A stretch of DNA of 64,000 nt from Lepus europaeus (GCF_033115175.1 NC_084827.1:149847701-149911700), one strand, 5' to 3'; shown: positions 21,813 to 33,345, counted from the stretch's first letter. Program-made: numbers and translations. Notes: a model not told the origin generated them from the letters alone.

Positions 21813-22600
21813 CTCTGTACTTTCATTTTATAGGGAAGGCTGTACCTCCCTAGTTTGCAAATCGCTTCCTGAAATAAAGTCTCTTAACCTAAATTCTTTT
21901 CTAGTGAACTTTCCTTGAAATTAGCATAAGAATTTTTTTAATGTTTAGGAAAATAACACTGACATCTATAGAGTGGCAAAAACAGTTGGCAAGATCTAAA
22001 ATACTAAAGATTCAGTACAAAAAGCAACCAGCAAAGAGAAAATTCTTGGAGTCACTACAACTCCTTATATTAAATTCTGATGAGCTAGTACACATTAGTG
22101 GTTTCAAATAGCAAAATAAAAATTTATTACCGAGTAAAGAAAAACACCAACCTATCCAAAATAAGCCCAAAACAAGATACCGAATCCCGTATTCTCCATC
22201 TCCAGCCCTTCTTACCAGCCACAGTTTCTTCCGATCAATAATTGAAACATCCTCCAGGCACATTAAAGAGCCCAGAAGTGGAGCTCTGCCCTGCAGGGTG
22301 CCACAGGCGAACACTGGCACATGTCAGGGGAAAGCAGGTTTCCAGCAGCCTCCCCTGTTCTCCAGAGAGAACCCTGGGGCCATGCAAGTCGCCACAAATC
22401 TTTCCTGACTTTGTGCGCCAAGGCAGAAAGATGCACACACTGGCATACTCCCCCTGCGTGTGTGCAGGTGTGTACACGTGTGTGCTCACCTGTGAGTACA
22501 GAAGGCTGTGAGAGTTGAGTTTATGCTACTGACAGTGAGGCAATGGTGGGGGATAAGTGGAGAGAAGGAAAAGGAGTATTAGTATTGAGAAACAGGAAAA
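21813..22600. other. unique sequence
   Basis: No clear repeat. Overlapping open frames at 22235-22520 in both directions have no recognisable domain. A short TG-rich stretch lies at 22456-22495. Confidence 0.35.
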
Positions 22601-22601
22601 T

Positions 22602-22946
22602 AGGTGCCAGTGTTGTGGTGCCGTGGGCTAAGCCACCACTTACAATGCTGCCATCCCAAATCAGAGCTTGGATTTGGGTCCTAGCTGCTCTGCTTCCAAT
22701 CCAGCCCCGTACTAATGAGCCCCCTACTAATGAGCCTGGGAAAGCAGTGGAGAATGGCCCAAGTGCTTGAGCCCCTTCTAAGCACATAGGAGATATGGAT
22801 GGAGTCCCTGGTTCCTGACTTCTGCCTGGCCCAGCCCTGGCCATTGGGGAGTGAACCAGTGGTTGGAAGATCTCTCACTTGTCTTTCTGTCTGTCTCTCT
22901 GTCACTCTGCCTTTCAAATAAGTAAAATAATTTTTTTTAAAAAAAA
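22602..22946 (+). mobile_element. CSINE, older subfamily
   Basis: From AGGTGCCAGTGTTGTGGTGC to CTTTCAAATAAGTAAAATAA. A short internal duplication (TACTAATGAGCC twice at about 22711 and 22727) is a local slippage event. Confidence 0.87.
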
Positions 22947-22959
22947 GGAAAAGGAAAAC

Positions 22960-23185
22960 AGGGGGCAGGCATTTGGTGCAATGCCGGGGTTTGAGTCTCA
23001 GCTCCTCTCCTGACTCCGTCTTCCTGCTGAAGCGCACCTAGGAAGCAGGTGATTGAGGGCTCAAGTGGTTGAGTCCCTGTCACCCACATGGGAGACATGA
23101 AGTAAGTTCCAGGCTTCCAGGCATTTGAGGAGTGCACCAGGGGATGGGAACTCTTTCTCCCTGCCTCTCAAATAAGTAAATATTT
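22960..23185 (+). mobile_element. CSINE, old internally deleted copy
   Basis: Carries GGGGGCAGGCATTTGGTGCA, TGTCACCCACATGGGAGACA and CTCAAATAAGTAAATATTTT. It is about 110 bases shorter than full length. Confidence 0.7.
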
Positions 23186-23220
23186 TGGTTTTAGCTTTCA
23201 AACATAGAAAGTGAGTATTC

Positions 23221-23560
23221 GGGACCGGTGCCATGGCTCACTTGGTTAATCCTCCCCCTGCGGCGCTGGCACCCCATATGGCTGCCGGTTCCAGTCTCAG
23301 TTGCTCCTCTTCCAGTCCAGCTCTCTGCTATGGCCCGGGAAGGCAGTGGAGGATGGCCCAGGTGCTTGGGCCCCTGCACCCGCATGGGAGACCAGGAAGC
23401 ACCTGGCTCCTGGCTTCGGATCCGTGTAGCTCCAGCCATCATGGCCATTTGGGGAGTGAACCAACGGAAGGAAGACCTTTCTCTCTGTCTCTCTCTCTCT
23501 CTCACTGTCTATAAATCTACCTGTCAAATAATTAAATAAAATCTTAAAAAAAGAGAGAGA
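23221..23560 (+). mobile_element. CSINE, intermediate-young subfamily, with TSD
   Basis: Head GGGACCGGTGCCATGGCTC, tail TCAAATAATTAAATAAAATC. GAGTATTC at 23213-23220 is repeated at 23561-23568. Confidence 0.92.
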
Positions 23561-23568
23561 GAGTATTC

Positions 23569-24545
23569 TTTTTCAAGAGTCAAGGGGAAAATCACCTAAT
23601 TGAATGCATGATATATAGTGCCATTAAGGTTGATATCTGAGTGGGATCCACCCTCCTGGGTATGAAGTGGCCACGAAACACTTGTCCTTGTCAAACCTTT
23701 GTAATAATTAGACATACTCAGTGATTCCGATGGAAGTGAAGCCCTGAGGTGTTCTTGGGGGAAGATTCGCAAAATCCACAAAGCAAATCTCTGACTCCTC
23801 CTGGCAATCATCAGGTGTGAGGGTTTCCTCAGCTTGATTCACGGGAAATAAAAGGGAAAATAAATTAATCTTGGGTACATGTGAAGTTCTAAAAACCAGC
23901 AAAGTCTCCATGGGCAACAGTGTCTGCAGGTCTTCTCCTCTTCTACAAATGATCAGCCGCAAGAAAGAGAAAGGCAACACTGCTTCCTTCAAAGCAGTTC
24001 TCCGGAGGGGCGAGGTCAAAGGGTAGACAGCAACGGAGCGCTTGATCCAGATGGAAAAGGAAAGCCCAGCAGCTCTCTGATCCAGAGTCTGCCCCGCTCA
24101 GGCCAGGACCACAATGTGTAGTTCTCCCCCTAAGCTTTCAGGAGGCTGTTCCTTCTCCTCACTGTTCTGAATCAATTTTTTCCTACCTGACATTTAGCTT
24201 TCAGGCTTTCCTTTCTTCTGTACACTGCATGCTTGAGTCAACAGGTTTTTTGGTCCCTATTCTACACACTTGTGTGGTTCACCTATTTGAGTATGGGACA
24301 CAGGTGCCAGGCACTGGGCTGCAAGCCTGCCCAAACTTTGCAATGGTGAGGAGTAAGGAAGGAACAATGCATGATGGGTTGGGAAGTGGGGAGGAGTCCG
24401 ATACTGACTTCCTGACAGCGTCACCTCAGATTTGGAAGCCCAGGAACTTCCAGCATGCACAGCCTGGGCTCCCAGTAGTGTGGGTGTGTGGGTAAGCATT
24501 TGATCCACATTGGAGTTGCAGGACGCTCCACATGCCTAACCATGT
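23569..24545. other. unique sequence, possible exon on the minus strand
   Basis: No interspersed repeat is recognised. The 103-codon minus-strand frame ending at 23708 reads like ordinary protein towards its C-terminus (CQEESEICFVDFANLPPRTP) and follows a pyrimidine-rich stretch and AG on the minus strand (about 23840). I recognise no family, and a chance frame is equally possible. Confidence 0.25.
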
Positions 24546-26116
24546 CTTTTTTTTTTTACTTTGTGCCTAATGGCTTATGAGAAAGAGACTAAAAGTTGTC
24601 AAGAAACAACTGAGAAATGAAAGAACAAGTTGGGCTTAGAATAGAGAAATGAGGGAGCAAGCCCTAGATCGCTTGCTGACAATAGCAATATCACATGAAT
24701 ACTTAGCAAACCGTTTCAACCATTAGATAACAACTTAAGAAAACATTTACCAGAAGGTCCAATGCCTTCTATAAATTTTAAGAATCATGTATTTGAAAAC
24801 ACGTCTTAAATATCTAACATCGTGTAGTTTGTTTAGCCAGTAAACTTAAGCACAACCATCTAAAATGTTTTTAGTTTCTTTCTACCAACAAGTCTAAAAC
24901 ATATGATACACAGATTCAGGTCCCACAAATTAAAATGTATCTTTGATTGATTTTAGCAGCTTAAATTTATGGACAATCTTATCTATAAGCCATTTAAAAT
25001 AAAACTCTTAATAAAATTTCCCCATGTGGACATACAATATGTACACACATATAATATAGCATAATAGACCAATATAGCAATTTTAATAATAGCTTTTAAA
25101 ATCTTTAACTCTTTTTGTAGATTGCCAATTGATTTGAATTGCTTTTTCTTTTTAGTAACCTCAGTTAACCATACTTTCTCTCAGTTGGTACTGTTAATAC
25201 ATTATTGGCTTCATCTGTTTACAGAGCCATCCCAAAGTACTGAATACAATAAAAGTGGCTGGAAAAAGTCCGTAGGAACCTATAGGAGGACAGCTAAACA
25301 CAGAACCAACAACGCTTTAGTTTTATGAGCAGCAGATCATATATAACTGTGGATGACAAAAGACTTTAAGTCGCCATGTTTAAAATTATAAAGTCATCAA
25401 CCAACAAGAGGCACTTGCTTACTTCACAGTATTTTTGAAAGCACCTGTAGGATTTTACAAGTATTTAAGCCTTTAAGCCTCTGGGGCTTTCTCATTAAGA
25501 TAACTATCATGTCTAGTAACACAAGATCATTAGACTTTTTAATTCTCAAACATTTGTATTAATAGCATTTTCCATTATAGAAACTTAAAGTCTGGTACCA
25601 CATCACATCTTGACAGTACTTCTAATATACTCCAAATAGACTGATTAGTTGGTGTCTCTATAAGATGAGAGACATAGGTCCTTCGATTTTTTCAGTTGGT
25701 ACCAAACTGGAAAAACCAAAGTCCAGGATTTACTGGAAATTTTAGAGACCAGATTGTTTGAAACTTTGATTTTTGATTTCATTTCTCTATTCTCTTCAAG
25801 GTAGGAAACTAATTCTATTATGAAGGAATCTGTAGGATGCACAATTTAATCTTTAGACCTTATAAAAGAGATGGCTAACATTTTTCTGCAATAGCATAGC
25901 CAAAATAAGAACTCAAATAATAATCTCATAGCTAGATTCATTTCGCCATCAGCGAAGTATACAGTAAGTAGAAAAAACCTCCCTTTCAGACCAAAGGGAA
26001 AGAAAGTTTTAAAGTGAGAATATAATTTTCCTCATGGGCATTGTCTACCTTAGAAAAACTACTACAGAACATGCCTGTGACTATAGACTTGTAGTTCAGG
26101 CCACCAAAGATTAGAG

Positions 26117-26428
26117 GTGGGACTTGGGTACTCCCTTGACTTGCATCCTCTGGTCTGCTTTAACACAAACCAGGAGGAAAAGAAAGCTAGGCATCAGAAG
26201 CAATGGGCGGCAGGCCTATTAATGGCTGATCTGTACAGTGATCTGCCCTCAAGCAGACCCAACAGGCCAGTCCACTGCAGTGGCTTTCAATGTGGTAAGC
26301 CTGGGCTTCAGCAGAAGTCAGCTTGTGAAGAGCCCTGGCAGCTCTGCCAAGAGTTGGATCACTGGAAATGGACCTGCCCTGGAGTCAAAGGATGCCCAGG
26401 TCAGAGCCACAGATCTTATTGGCTCTAA
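26117..26428 (+). pseudogene. gammaretrovirus-like gag nucleocapsid remnant
   Basis: In this 103-codon frame a charged NQEEKKARHQKQ stretch is followed by a CGKPG motif and then a CX2-type C...DHWKWTCP stretch. That is the order expected at the end of class I (gamma-type) retroviral Gag: a basic linker and then a CCHC knuckle. The knuckle is disordered here and the histidine/cysteine spacing is not canonical. The frame stops after the knuckle. Function is not expected. Confidence 0.5.
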
Positions 26429-26439
26429 GCTGAAAAGTC

Positions 26440-26770
26440 CTTCACTCAGCCCAACTTCCAAAGTGACCACTGCAGCCGAGGGTATGGTCAAGTAGGGTCA
26501 GCAACATTGCAGGCAGAACTGTAAATTTCTTGTTAGAGATGCCCCCTGCCTTTACCTGGCCAGCTCTCCTCCCAGGCCAGCCAAGTAATGAAAGTCAACA
26601 GAGTGCCTTCCCCTAGGAGGTTCACACCTCCCTTAGGATGTACCCCATGTGAAGAGATAGATAGGTCTGGGCCTCTTAACTTACAAGGCCAAAAGCCCAC
26701 CAGATTATTATCAAGCCCCTTCTGTCAGGTTCTATTTGCCTCTCAATCAGAAAACTTAATTGTAGCTTAG
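26440..26770 (+). pseudogene. possible retroviral protease remnant downstream of gag
   Basis: After the nucleocapsid remnant, two broken frames keep protease-like pieces (SQASQVMKVNR followed by RFTPPLGC), the spacing seen after the catalytic DTGA segment in class I ERVs. The catalytic Asp-Thr-Gly itself is not preserved. The call rests on order and weak similarity. Confidence 0.35.
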
Positions 26771-26944
26771 ACAGCACCTTTCTTAGCTCCTCTAATAATG
26801 ACTCTGTCCTTTGTTCTAGACCCTGTCTAGCACTCTTGGGCCTCATTCCTTCGTAATCATAACTTCTACTCTACCACCAATGGCTCTACTCCCAACCTAT
26901 GTGTACTGATGGTCCTCTTCCCCACTTAATGCTGTATAATTGTT

Positions 26945-27215
26945 CCGACCAGGGCGCTGGATTCTGTCCCGGTTGCCCCTCTTCCAGGCCAGCTCTCTGC
27001 TGTGGCCCAGGAGTGCAGTGGAGGATGGCCCAAGTGCTTGGGATCTGCACCCGCATGGGAGACCAGGATAAGCACCTGGCTCCTGGCTTCGGATCAGTGC
27101 GATGCGCCAGCCACAGCGCGCCGGCCATGGCGGCCATTGGAGGGTGAACCAATGGCAAAAGGAAGACCTTTCTCTCTGTCTCTCTCTCTCTCACTATCCA
27201 CTCTGCCTGTCAAAA
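26945..27215 (+). mobile_element. CSINE, young subfamily, 5'-truncated
   Basis: Enters at GACCAGGGCGCTGGATTCTG, lacking the head and B box, and ends CTGCCTGTCAAAAAAG. It is immediately followed by an antisense older copy. Confidence 0.88.
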
Positions 27216-27217
27216 AA

Positions 27218-27515
27218 GAAGATTTATTTATTTACTTAGAGAGACCGTTCTTCTGTCCACTGGTACACTCCCCAGATGGCCGCAACAGCTGGGGCTGGAC
27301 TAGGCCAAAGCCAGTAGCTAGGAACTCCATCCAGATCTCCCACATGGGTGACAGGGTTCCAAGCACTTGGGCCATCATTTGCTGCTTTTCCAGGCACATT
27401 AGCAGGGAGCTGGATCAGAAGCAGAGCAACCAGGACTTGAAGGACTCTCAGATACAGGATGAAGGCATTGCAAGCAATGGCTTCATCTGCTGATCTACAA
27501 TGCCAGCCCCTTCTT
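27218..27515 (-). mobile_element. CSINE, older subfamily, tail-to-tail with previous
   Basis: From GATTTATTTATTTACTTAG to CTACAATGCCAGCCCC in minus orientation. The pair 26945-27515 is an inverted repeat. Confidence 0.87.
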
Positions 27516-27671
27516 CTTTCTTGATGCGTAGTATTCATTTCTCTGTTTATAAATGCCTTTTATCATATGTATGTTTTCCTTATGAAATTTATAGCTTTTA
27601 AAACAGCAAATTATCTATGTTTAGTTCTTCAACTCTCTTAATATTTTTTCTAAATATTGAAAAATATCTTT

Positions 27672-28004
27672 GGGGCTAGCGCTGTGGCACAGTGGGTTAA
27701 CGCCCTGGCCTGAAGCACTGGCATCCCATATGGGCACCGGTTCTAGTCCCAGCTGCTCCACTTCCGATCCAGCTCTCTGCTATGACCTGAGAGAGCAGTA
27801 GAAGATAGCCCAAGTCCTTGGGTCCCTGTACCCGTGTGTGAGACCTAGAAGAAGCTTCTGGCTCCTGGCTCCTGGCTTCAGATCAGCGCAGCTCTGGCCA
27901 TTGAGGCCATATGGGGAGTGAGCCAGCAGATGGAAGACCTCTCTCTCTTTCTCTACCTCTCTCTGTAACTCTTTCAAATAAATAAAATAAATCTTAAAAA
28001 AAAA
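27672..28004 (+). mobile_element. CSINE, older subfamily, full length
   Basis: Starts GGGGCTAGCGCTGTGGCAC, includes CATCCCATATGGGCACCGG, and ends AAATAAATAAAATAAATC with an A tail. The flanks share ATCTTTG. Confidence 0.92.
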
Positions 28005-28484
28005 ATCTTTGTCAGAAAAAGTTGATTTGATATATTTGTTGGATGAAAAGACTTATTTTCCCAGTCTGAAACAAATTATAATATATGAAAAGTTATTTGG
28101 AAACAGAATTATCAAACCCAGATTAGTGTAACATATCTTCTACGTCAGTTTTCTTGGATGAAATGTGGAACGACATCATATTAACCAGCAAATTATCTCA
28201 GAGAATATTTTCCTACTCTGAAAGAATTTTGAAAAACAGCACTTTACGTTTAAATCACATTGTAGCTCAGCGACAGCTAAACATCCGCAATTTCATATGA
28301 TCCGATGTAATATGAGAGGATCGAGAAAAGTGTCATTACTTTTCTACTTGGTTATAATAAAAGATTCTGCTCAATTCGTACACTTAAAATGGTTGAATTT
28401 TATGGCCTGAAAGTTATGCTCAATAAAGCTGCTAAACATTTTACTTGACTCATTTACTAGTTCTTTTCCTTCTCCCTTCATTTT
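28005..28484. other. unique AT-rich sequence
   Basis: No repeat or gene signal is recognised. Confidence 0.4.
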
Positions 28485-28630
28485 TTCTTTTTTCCCTCCC
28501 TCCCTCCCTCCCTCCCTTCCTTCCATCCTCCCTCCTTCCCTCCCTCCCTTCCTTCCATCCTTCCTCCCTCCCTCCCTCCCTTCCTTCTCCCCTTCCCTCC
28601 TTTCTTCATCCCTCCCCTTCCTTTCCCTGC
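28485..28630. repeat. CT-rich (CCCT/CCTT)n low-complexity tract
   Basis: Almost pure pyrimidine on the + strand with CCCT and CCTTCC units. Its open frames (strings of S, P and L) are low complexity and not genes. Confidence 0.93.
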
Positions 28631-28920
28631 CCTTGCCAGAGACACAGGCACAGAGCGGTCATCTGCTAATTCATTCCCCCAGAGGCATGCAATAGCCACA
28701 CCTGGGCCAGGGTCAAAGCCAAGAGCTGGGAGTACAATCCTAGTCTCCCAGGAGAGTGGCAAGGATCCAATTACTTGAGCCATCATCTGCTGACTCCCAG
28801 AGTCTGCATTAGCAAGAAACTGATGTCAAGAGCCTGAGCCAGCTATCGAACCAAGGCACACCAATATGGAATGTGGGCATCTTAACAGGCATCTTAACTG
28901 CTTGGCCAGAGGCCTGCCCC
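28631..28920 (-). mobile_element. CSINE, old copy
   Basis: Minus-strand landmarks CATTCCCCCAGAGGCATGCA, GGATCCAATTACTTGAGCC and a head near CCAGAGGCCTGCCCC. The pyrimidine tract next to it may have grown from its CT/GA region. Confidence 0.72.
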
Positions 28921-29113
28921 ATCTCATTCCTATTTTGAAAATATAAATGCATAATTTACAGGTGGGACATCTTACTAAGGTTCCATGTAATTAAATGACT
29001 TTTCTTCTTACTCAGAGAAGGAGAAATCCAGGTCACAAATGAAAAGCCCAGATCTTTCTTTAATTGGTTCAGTCCCCTAGTTCTTGAGACATGAGTATAA
29101 AAGGACGCGATCT

Positions 29114-29428
29114 AGGAGTAGGTATTTTGTACAGTGGGTAAAATGCCACTTGAGATGCTTGCTTTCTATATCAAAGTGTCCAGGTTCAAGTCCGAGCTCT
29201 GCTTCCAATTCCAGTTTCCTGACAATGTACACCTTGGGAGTCAGCAGATGATGCCTTAAGTACTTCCCTCCAACCATGTGGGAGAACAAAATTGAGTTCT
29301 GGGCCCCTGGCTTCAGCCTGCCCCAGTCCTAGCTGTTGCTGGTATTTGGGGAGTGAACTGGTGGATGGAATATCTCTGTCTCTATCTCTTTGCCTTTCAA
29401 AATAAAATAAAAACAAATAAATATTTTT
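29114..29428 (+). mobile_element. CSINE, old copy
   Basis: From AGGAGTAGGTATTTTGTACA through TATCAAAGTGTCCAGGTTCA to CAAAATAAAATAAAAACAAA. It belongs to the older CAGAGTGCC-type group. Confidence 0.82.
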
Positions 29429-29814
29429 AAATGCCCAAATTATTCCAAGTAGTTGCAATTTTCCATGACACAAGGATAATTAAACCAAGTTCTCATAATT
29501 TTTGAGAAAAAGAGCCAGAAAGCAAAATCCATTGTCTCAACAGCTTCCTTCTCCACAGTGAAGTTAATCATTAACTGGAGTGCACAAACAAGGACTTTGT
29601 CTTTTTCTCTGAAGCTCTGGGTCTCCTATGCCACACCCTCTTTTACCCTACTGGCACCTCTCATTAAATGCTATAGGACACCAGCCTCCCTCCACAAGTT
29701 CAACTCAACTCAGCAGCAACATTTTGAAAAACTTTTATGGGTAGCATAGGATGCCACAGTGCTGTGCCCAGACTAGAATGCGCTCCTGGGAGCAGGTGCG
29801 TCCTCTACACCAGA
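29429..29814. other. unique sequence
   Basis: No repeat or gene is recognised. Confidence 0.35.
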
Positions 29815-29995
29815 AGTCTTCTACTGAGGCACTTCTGAAACTTGCGCTTACACCTGAAACTCCTGGGGAGCTGGTTAAAAGACAGATTCTGATCCTTTAA
29901 GTCCAGGGTGGGCTCTGAGATTCTCCATTTCTAACAAGAGACAGAAACTCTGCTGCTGCCACCAGCGCAGGGACCACATTTCCAACAGCAAGATT
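29815..29995 (+). mobile_element. MER5A-like hAT transposon relic
   Basis: GAGGCACTTCTGAAACTTG, GGGGAGCTGGTTAAAAGACA, GTCCAGGGTGGGCTCTGAGA and CTAACAAGAGACAGAAACTC follow the MER5A consensus in order. It is a non-autonomous hAT element shared across placental mammals. Confidence 0.8.
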
Positions 29996-30094
29996 CTACA
30001 GCAGTGCCATTTCATGGAAACAAAGCAAGGCAAACATGTGAGCCATATTCATGATTTAAGTTATTTATTTTTAACTACTTTACTTTAAAGAATT

Positions 30095-30427
30095 TAATCA
30101 CTTTCATGTTTATTTGAAAGGCTGAGACAGAAAGAGAAGAGGACCAGAGAGAGAGAGAAAGAGAGAGAGTCTCTAATCCACTGACTCACTCCCCAAATCC
30201 CAGCAACAACCAGGGCTGGGCCCAGTCAAAGCCAGAAACCAGAACTCAATCCAGGTCTTCCACATGGTAGTAGGTACCCAAGCACTTGAATTATCAGTGT
30301 TGCCTCCCACAGTGCGCACTGGCAGAAAGCTGGCTGGTAAGTAGAGTAGCTTGGACTGGAACCAGACATTGCAATGTGGGATGCTGGCATTCCAGGAGGA
30401 GTCTCTACTGTACCAAATACCCACCCC
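30095..30427 (-). mobile_element. CSINE, old copy
   Basis: Minus orientation from CATGTTTATTTGAAAGGCTG to ACCAAATACCCACCCC, with ACCCAAGCACTTGAATTATC inside. It interrupts the surrounding ancient repeat. Confidence 0.78.
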
Positions 30428-30539
30428 ACAATCATGATTTTAAATTTTCTGGCAGCCACATTTAAAAAGTAAAAAGAAACAGGTAAAATTAATTTTTAAT
30501 AATCTATTTTTAATTTAACCCAATAATTCAAAATATTTC

Positions 30540-30868
30540 AGGATTAAGCCACTACTTGGGATACCCGAATCTCATGTCAGAGTGTTGGTTGCTCCACCTT
30601 CAGTATATGTTCTGACTACTCCAATTCTGATCTAGCTTCTTGCCAATGCATCCTGGGAGGCAGCAGAAGACGGCTTAAGTACTTGGGCCCTTGCTACCCA
30701 TCTAGGAGACCTGGCTCTGGGCTTTGGCTAGACTTGGCTGTTGCAAGCATTTGGGAAATAAATCAACAAATAAATGATCTCTCTTTTTCTCTGTCTCTCT
30801 GTCTCTCTCTCTGTCCATTTGTTAGTCTGCCTTTCAAATAAAATGAAAATAAATTAATAAGTAAACAT
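30540..30868 (+). mobile_element. CSINE, old 5'-truncated copy
   Basis: Starts near GGATTAAGCCACTACTTGGG and ends CAAATAAAATGAAAATAAAT. CGGCTTAAGTACTTGGGCCC is preserved. It is the second insertion in the ancient repeat. Confidence 0.78.
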
Positions 30869-31185
30869 CAAAAAATATTATTTCAAGGCAGAACTCATAA
30901 AAGTTTATGGTATGTTTTACATTCTTTTTCATAGTAAGTATTCAAAATCTGGCATATATTTTACATTAACAGCACATCTCACGTTTTGGGGTTCCTGTGT
31001 CCCAGGAGGCGAGTAGCTGTGGACAGGATGGCCCAGTTCTTAGGGTCTCCAGTGGTCCTGGAATCCCTAATCAGGCACACCACCAAAGCAAATATACTAG
31101 GGGGACAATCCTTATTCTCCTCTATTTGTTCCCAAGGAGAGCCTGCTAAGAGGTTATGGAGACGCAGAAGTGGAAACAAGAGAGG

Positions 31186-31835
31186 ACAGGCACTGTGGTG
31201 CAGAATGTTAAACCATCGCTTTGGAAGCACACATCCCACATCAGAGTGAAAGTTCAAATCCCAGCTATTTTGCTTCCAATATTTCTTCCTACTGATGCAT
31301 CCTGGGAGGCTCAAGTGCTTGGGCCCCTGCCACTCGCATGGGAGACCCCAATGGAGTTCCCTGCTCCTGGCTTTGATGTGGTCCTGGTCTGGCTGTTGTG
31401 GGCATTTGAAGAGTGAACCCACACTTCGAAAATCTCTTGTGCTATTTCTATGCTTTTCAAGATGAAAATAAGTAAATTTTTTTTTGACAGGCAGAGTGGA
31501 TAGTGAGAGAGAGAGAGACAGAGAGAAAGGTCTTCCTTTGCCGTTGGTTCACCCTCCAATGGCTGCCCCGGCCGGTGCGCTGCGGCCGGCGCACCGCGCT
31601 GATCCGAAGCCAGGAGCCAGGTGCTTCTCCTGGTCTCCCATGGGGTGCAGGGCCCAAGGACTTGGGCCATCCTCCACTGCACTCCCTGGCCACAGCAGAG
31701 AGCTGGCCTGGAAGAGGGGCAACCGGGACAGAATCCGGCACCCCGACCGGGACTAGAACCTGATGTGCCGGCACCGCAAGGCGGAGGATTAGCCTAGTGA
31801 GCCGCGGCGCCGGCCCAAGTAAATATTTTTTAAAA
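31186..31835 (+). mobile_element. CSINE, old copy whose tail received a young CSINE
   Basis: Begins GACAGGCACTGTGGTGCAG and runs to CTTTTCAAGATGAAAATAAG. The tail continues on the far side of the young antisense copy (AAGTAAATATTTTTTAAAAA at 31816). Confidence 0.8.
31478..31815 (-). mobile_element. CSINE, young subfamily, inserted in a CSINE tail
   Basis: The minus-strand head GGCCGGCGCCGCGGCTCAC is nearly consensus, with B box and intact GC-rich centre. AAGTAAAT flanks both ends. The AT-rich tail of the older element served as target. Confidence 0.94.
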
Positions 31836-31864
31836 AGGAAAGGAGACAAGAAACATCATATCTT

Positions 31865-32525
31865 TTATCTGTTTACTTTTATCTACTTATTTATTTGTTT
31901 TTGAGAAGCAGGAAGACAGAGTGAGCACTTATCCACTGGTTCACATCTTAAAGGCCTGCAAGGACCTAGACTGGGCCAGGCCCAAACTGGGAGTCAGGAA
32001 AGCAATCCTCATCTCTTTCCTATGTAGCTGGCAGGAATCCAGTGATCTGAGCCATCACCAGCATCTGCTTTAGCACAAAGTTGGAGTAAAGAGATGGAGA
32101 TGGGGCTGCACTGTGAAACAGCAGGTAAAGCCACCGCCTGCAGTGCTGGCATCCCATATGGGCACTGATTCAAGTCATGGCTTCTCCACTTCAGATCCAG
32201 CTCTCTGGTATGGCCTGAGAAAGCAGCAGAAGATGGCCCAGGGCTTGAGCCCTCTGCACCCATGTGGGAGACCTGGAGAAAGCTCCTGGCTCCTGGCTTG
32301 GGATCAGCCCAGCTCTGGCGGTTGCAGCCATTTGGGGAGTGAAACAGCGGATGGAAGACCTCTCTCTCTCTCTCTCTCTTTCACTCTCTCTCTCTCTCTC
32401 TGCCTCTCTGTAACTCTGCCTTTCAAATAAATTAATTAATTAAAAAAAAGAGAGAGAGAGAGATGGAGACAGAGCCAATGTGGTATAGAGGAATCTTCAC
32501 CATTAGGCCAAGCACCTGTCCTAGA
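31865..32525 (-). mobile_element. CSINE, old copy, split by another CSINE
   Basis: Tail and body at 31865-32101 in minus orientation (TTATCCACTGGTTCACATC, GATCTGAGCCATCACC). The head resumes at 32460-32525 (CAATGTGGTATAGAGGAATC) beyond the + copy. Confidence 0.68.
32102..32459 (+). mobile_element. CSINE, older subfamily, with TSD
   Basis: Starts GGGGCTGCACTGTGAAACAG and ends AAATAAATTAATTAATTA, followed by a GA run. GAGATGGAGA occurs at 32091-32100 and 32460-32469. Confidence 0.9.
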
Positions 32526-33039
32526 AGTGGGGGTGGGGTGGGCATGATTCCAAAAGGAGAAGGAGGATTTTGCAGATGAAGCTTTCCCAGAGGGACTGTA
32601 GCAAGCTCAGGGGAGACTGAGAGGTCACCCATGCTGTAGGTGAGAGGTGGAGGGAAGAAGACTCGCAGAGTCCTACAGCTGCTCTGGTGCCTGACTTCTC
32701 ATGCTTTACCCTGACTGGCCACAACCTGGGCCCGTAACTCAGACCAATCCTATGGGCTGCATTGAGTATCAAAGGCAAAGTCAGAGAAGAAAAGGAGAAA
32801 ATAAGTCTATGGGAAAAATAAGAAGAAAAAGAAAAGTGAACTCACTCAACACTCAACATGTGTTTGCTTTCTCACTTCCTTACTCTTGGCTCCCAGGCAT
32901 ACACAAAGGTAAGTTTTGGAGACTTGGGGTTCCTGCCTTACCATAGAAACAGGCTGAGGCTCGATGCCACCTGTTTAGCCGCATAAAATGGCATGAGAGG
33001 AACACTCTGGACACTCTTGGCCATAAAATTTGCTTATGG

Positions 33040-33345
33040 AAGTCATAGAACTGTCGGACTATTTATTCCAAACTCCTTTCAAACAGGAATTCCTTCTGCA
33101 ATAAGGGCAGCCAACTTTTTCTTGAAAATTTACAGAAAGCATTGACTACCCCAATAAAATATCCTTTTCCATTTCTAAGAACTATTACAAAGTTATTTCC
33201 AACAGGTTGAAATTTATCTCTTTAACAGCCACTAACCCAAGGCCTGTTTTCCAGAACTATATGAAATATATGTCATCTCGATTCTTTAAATAATTGAAGG
33301 CAGCTGTTGCATATGTTTGTCCTAGATCCCTTCCTGTTCAAATCT
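33040..33345 (+). mobile_element. L3/CR1-type LINE relic
   Basis: TTGAAATTTATCTCTTTAAC, CCAGAACTATATGAAATATA, TTTAAATAATTGAAGGCAGC and CTAGATCCCTTCCTGTTCAA follow an L3-type CR1 LINE. The match is diverged and from memory. Confidence 0.5.

Larger units (their letters stand above)
24546..26940 (+). mobile_element. AT-rich endogenous-retrovirus-like block, non-coding plus gag/pro remnant
   Basis: About 1.5 kb of AT-rich sequence with no frames leads into a more GC-rich stretch (26100-26800) holding gag nucleocapsid-like and protease-like remnants in + orientation. The whole block lacks CSINE insertions. It ends abruptly at the 5'-truncated CSINE at 26945. No LTR was recognised at either side, so the boundaries are guesses. 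Confidence 0.4.
30000..30985 (+). mobile_element. ancient DNA-repeat relic split by two CSINEs
   Basis: GGCAGCCACATTTAAAAAGT, AAAAGAAACAGGTAAAATTA and, after the second CSINE, CATTCTTTTTCATAGTAAGT and ACATTAACAGCACATCTCAC, are successive parts of one common eutherian repeat. I do not name the family with confidence. Confidence 0.5.

Noticed and set aside
27002..27493. 163-codon plus-strand frame
   Set aside because: It spans an inverted CSINE pair and is SINE-derived text in one phase.
28445..28669. Serine/proline/leucine-rich frame
   Set aside because: It is a translation of the CT-rich low-complexity tract.
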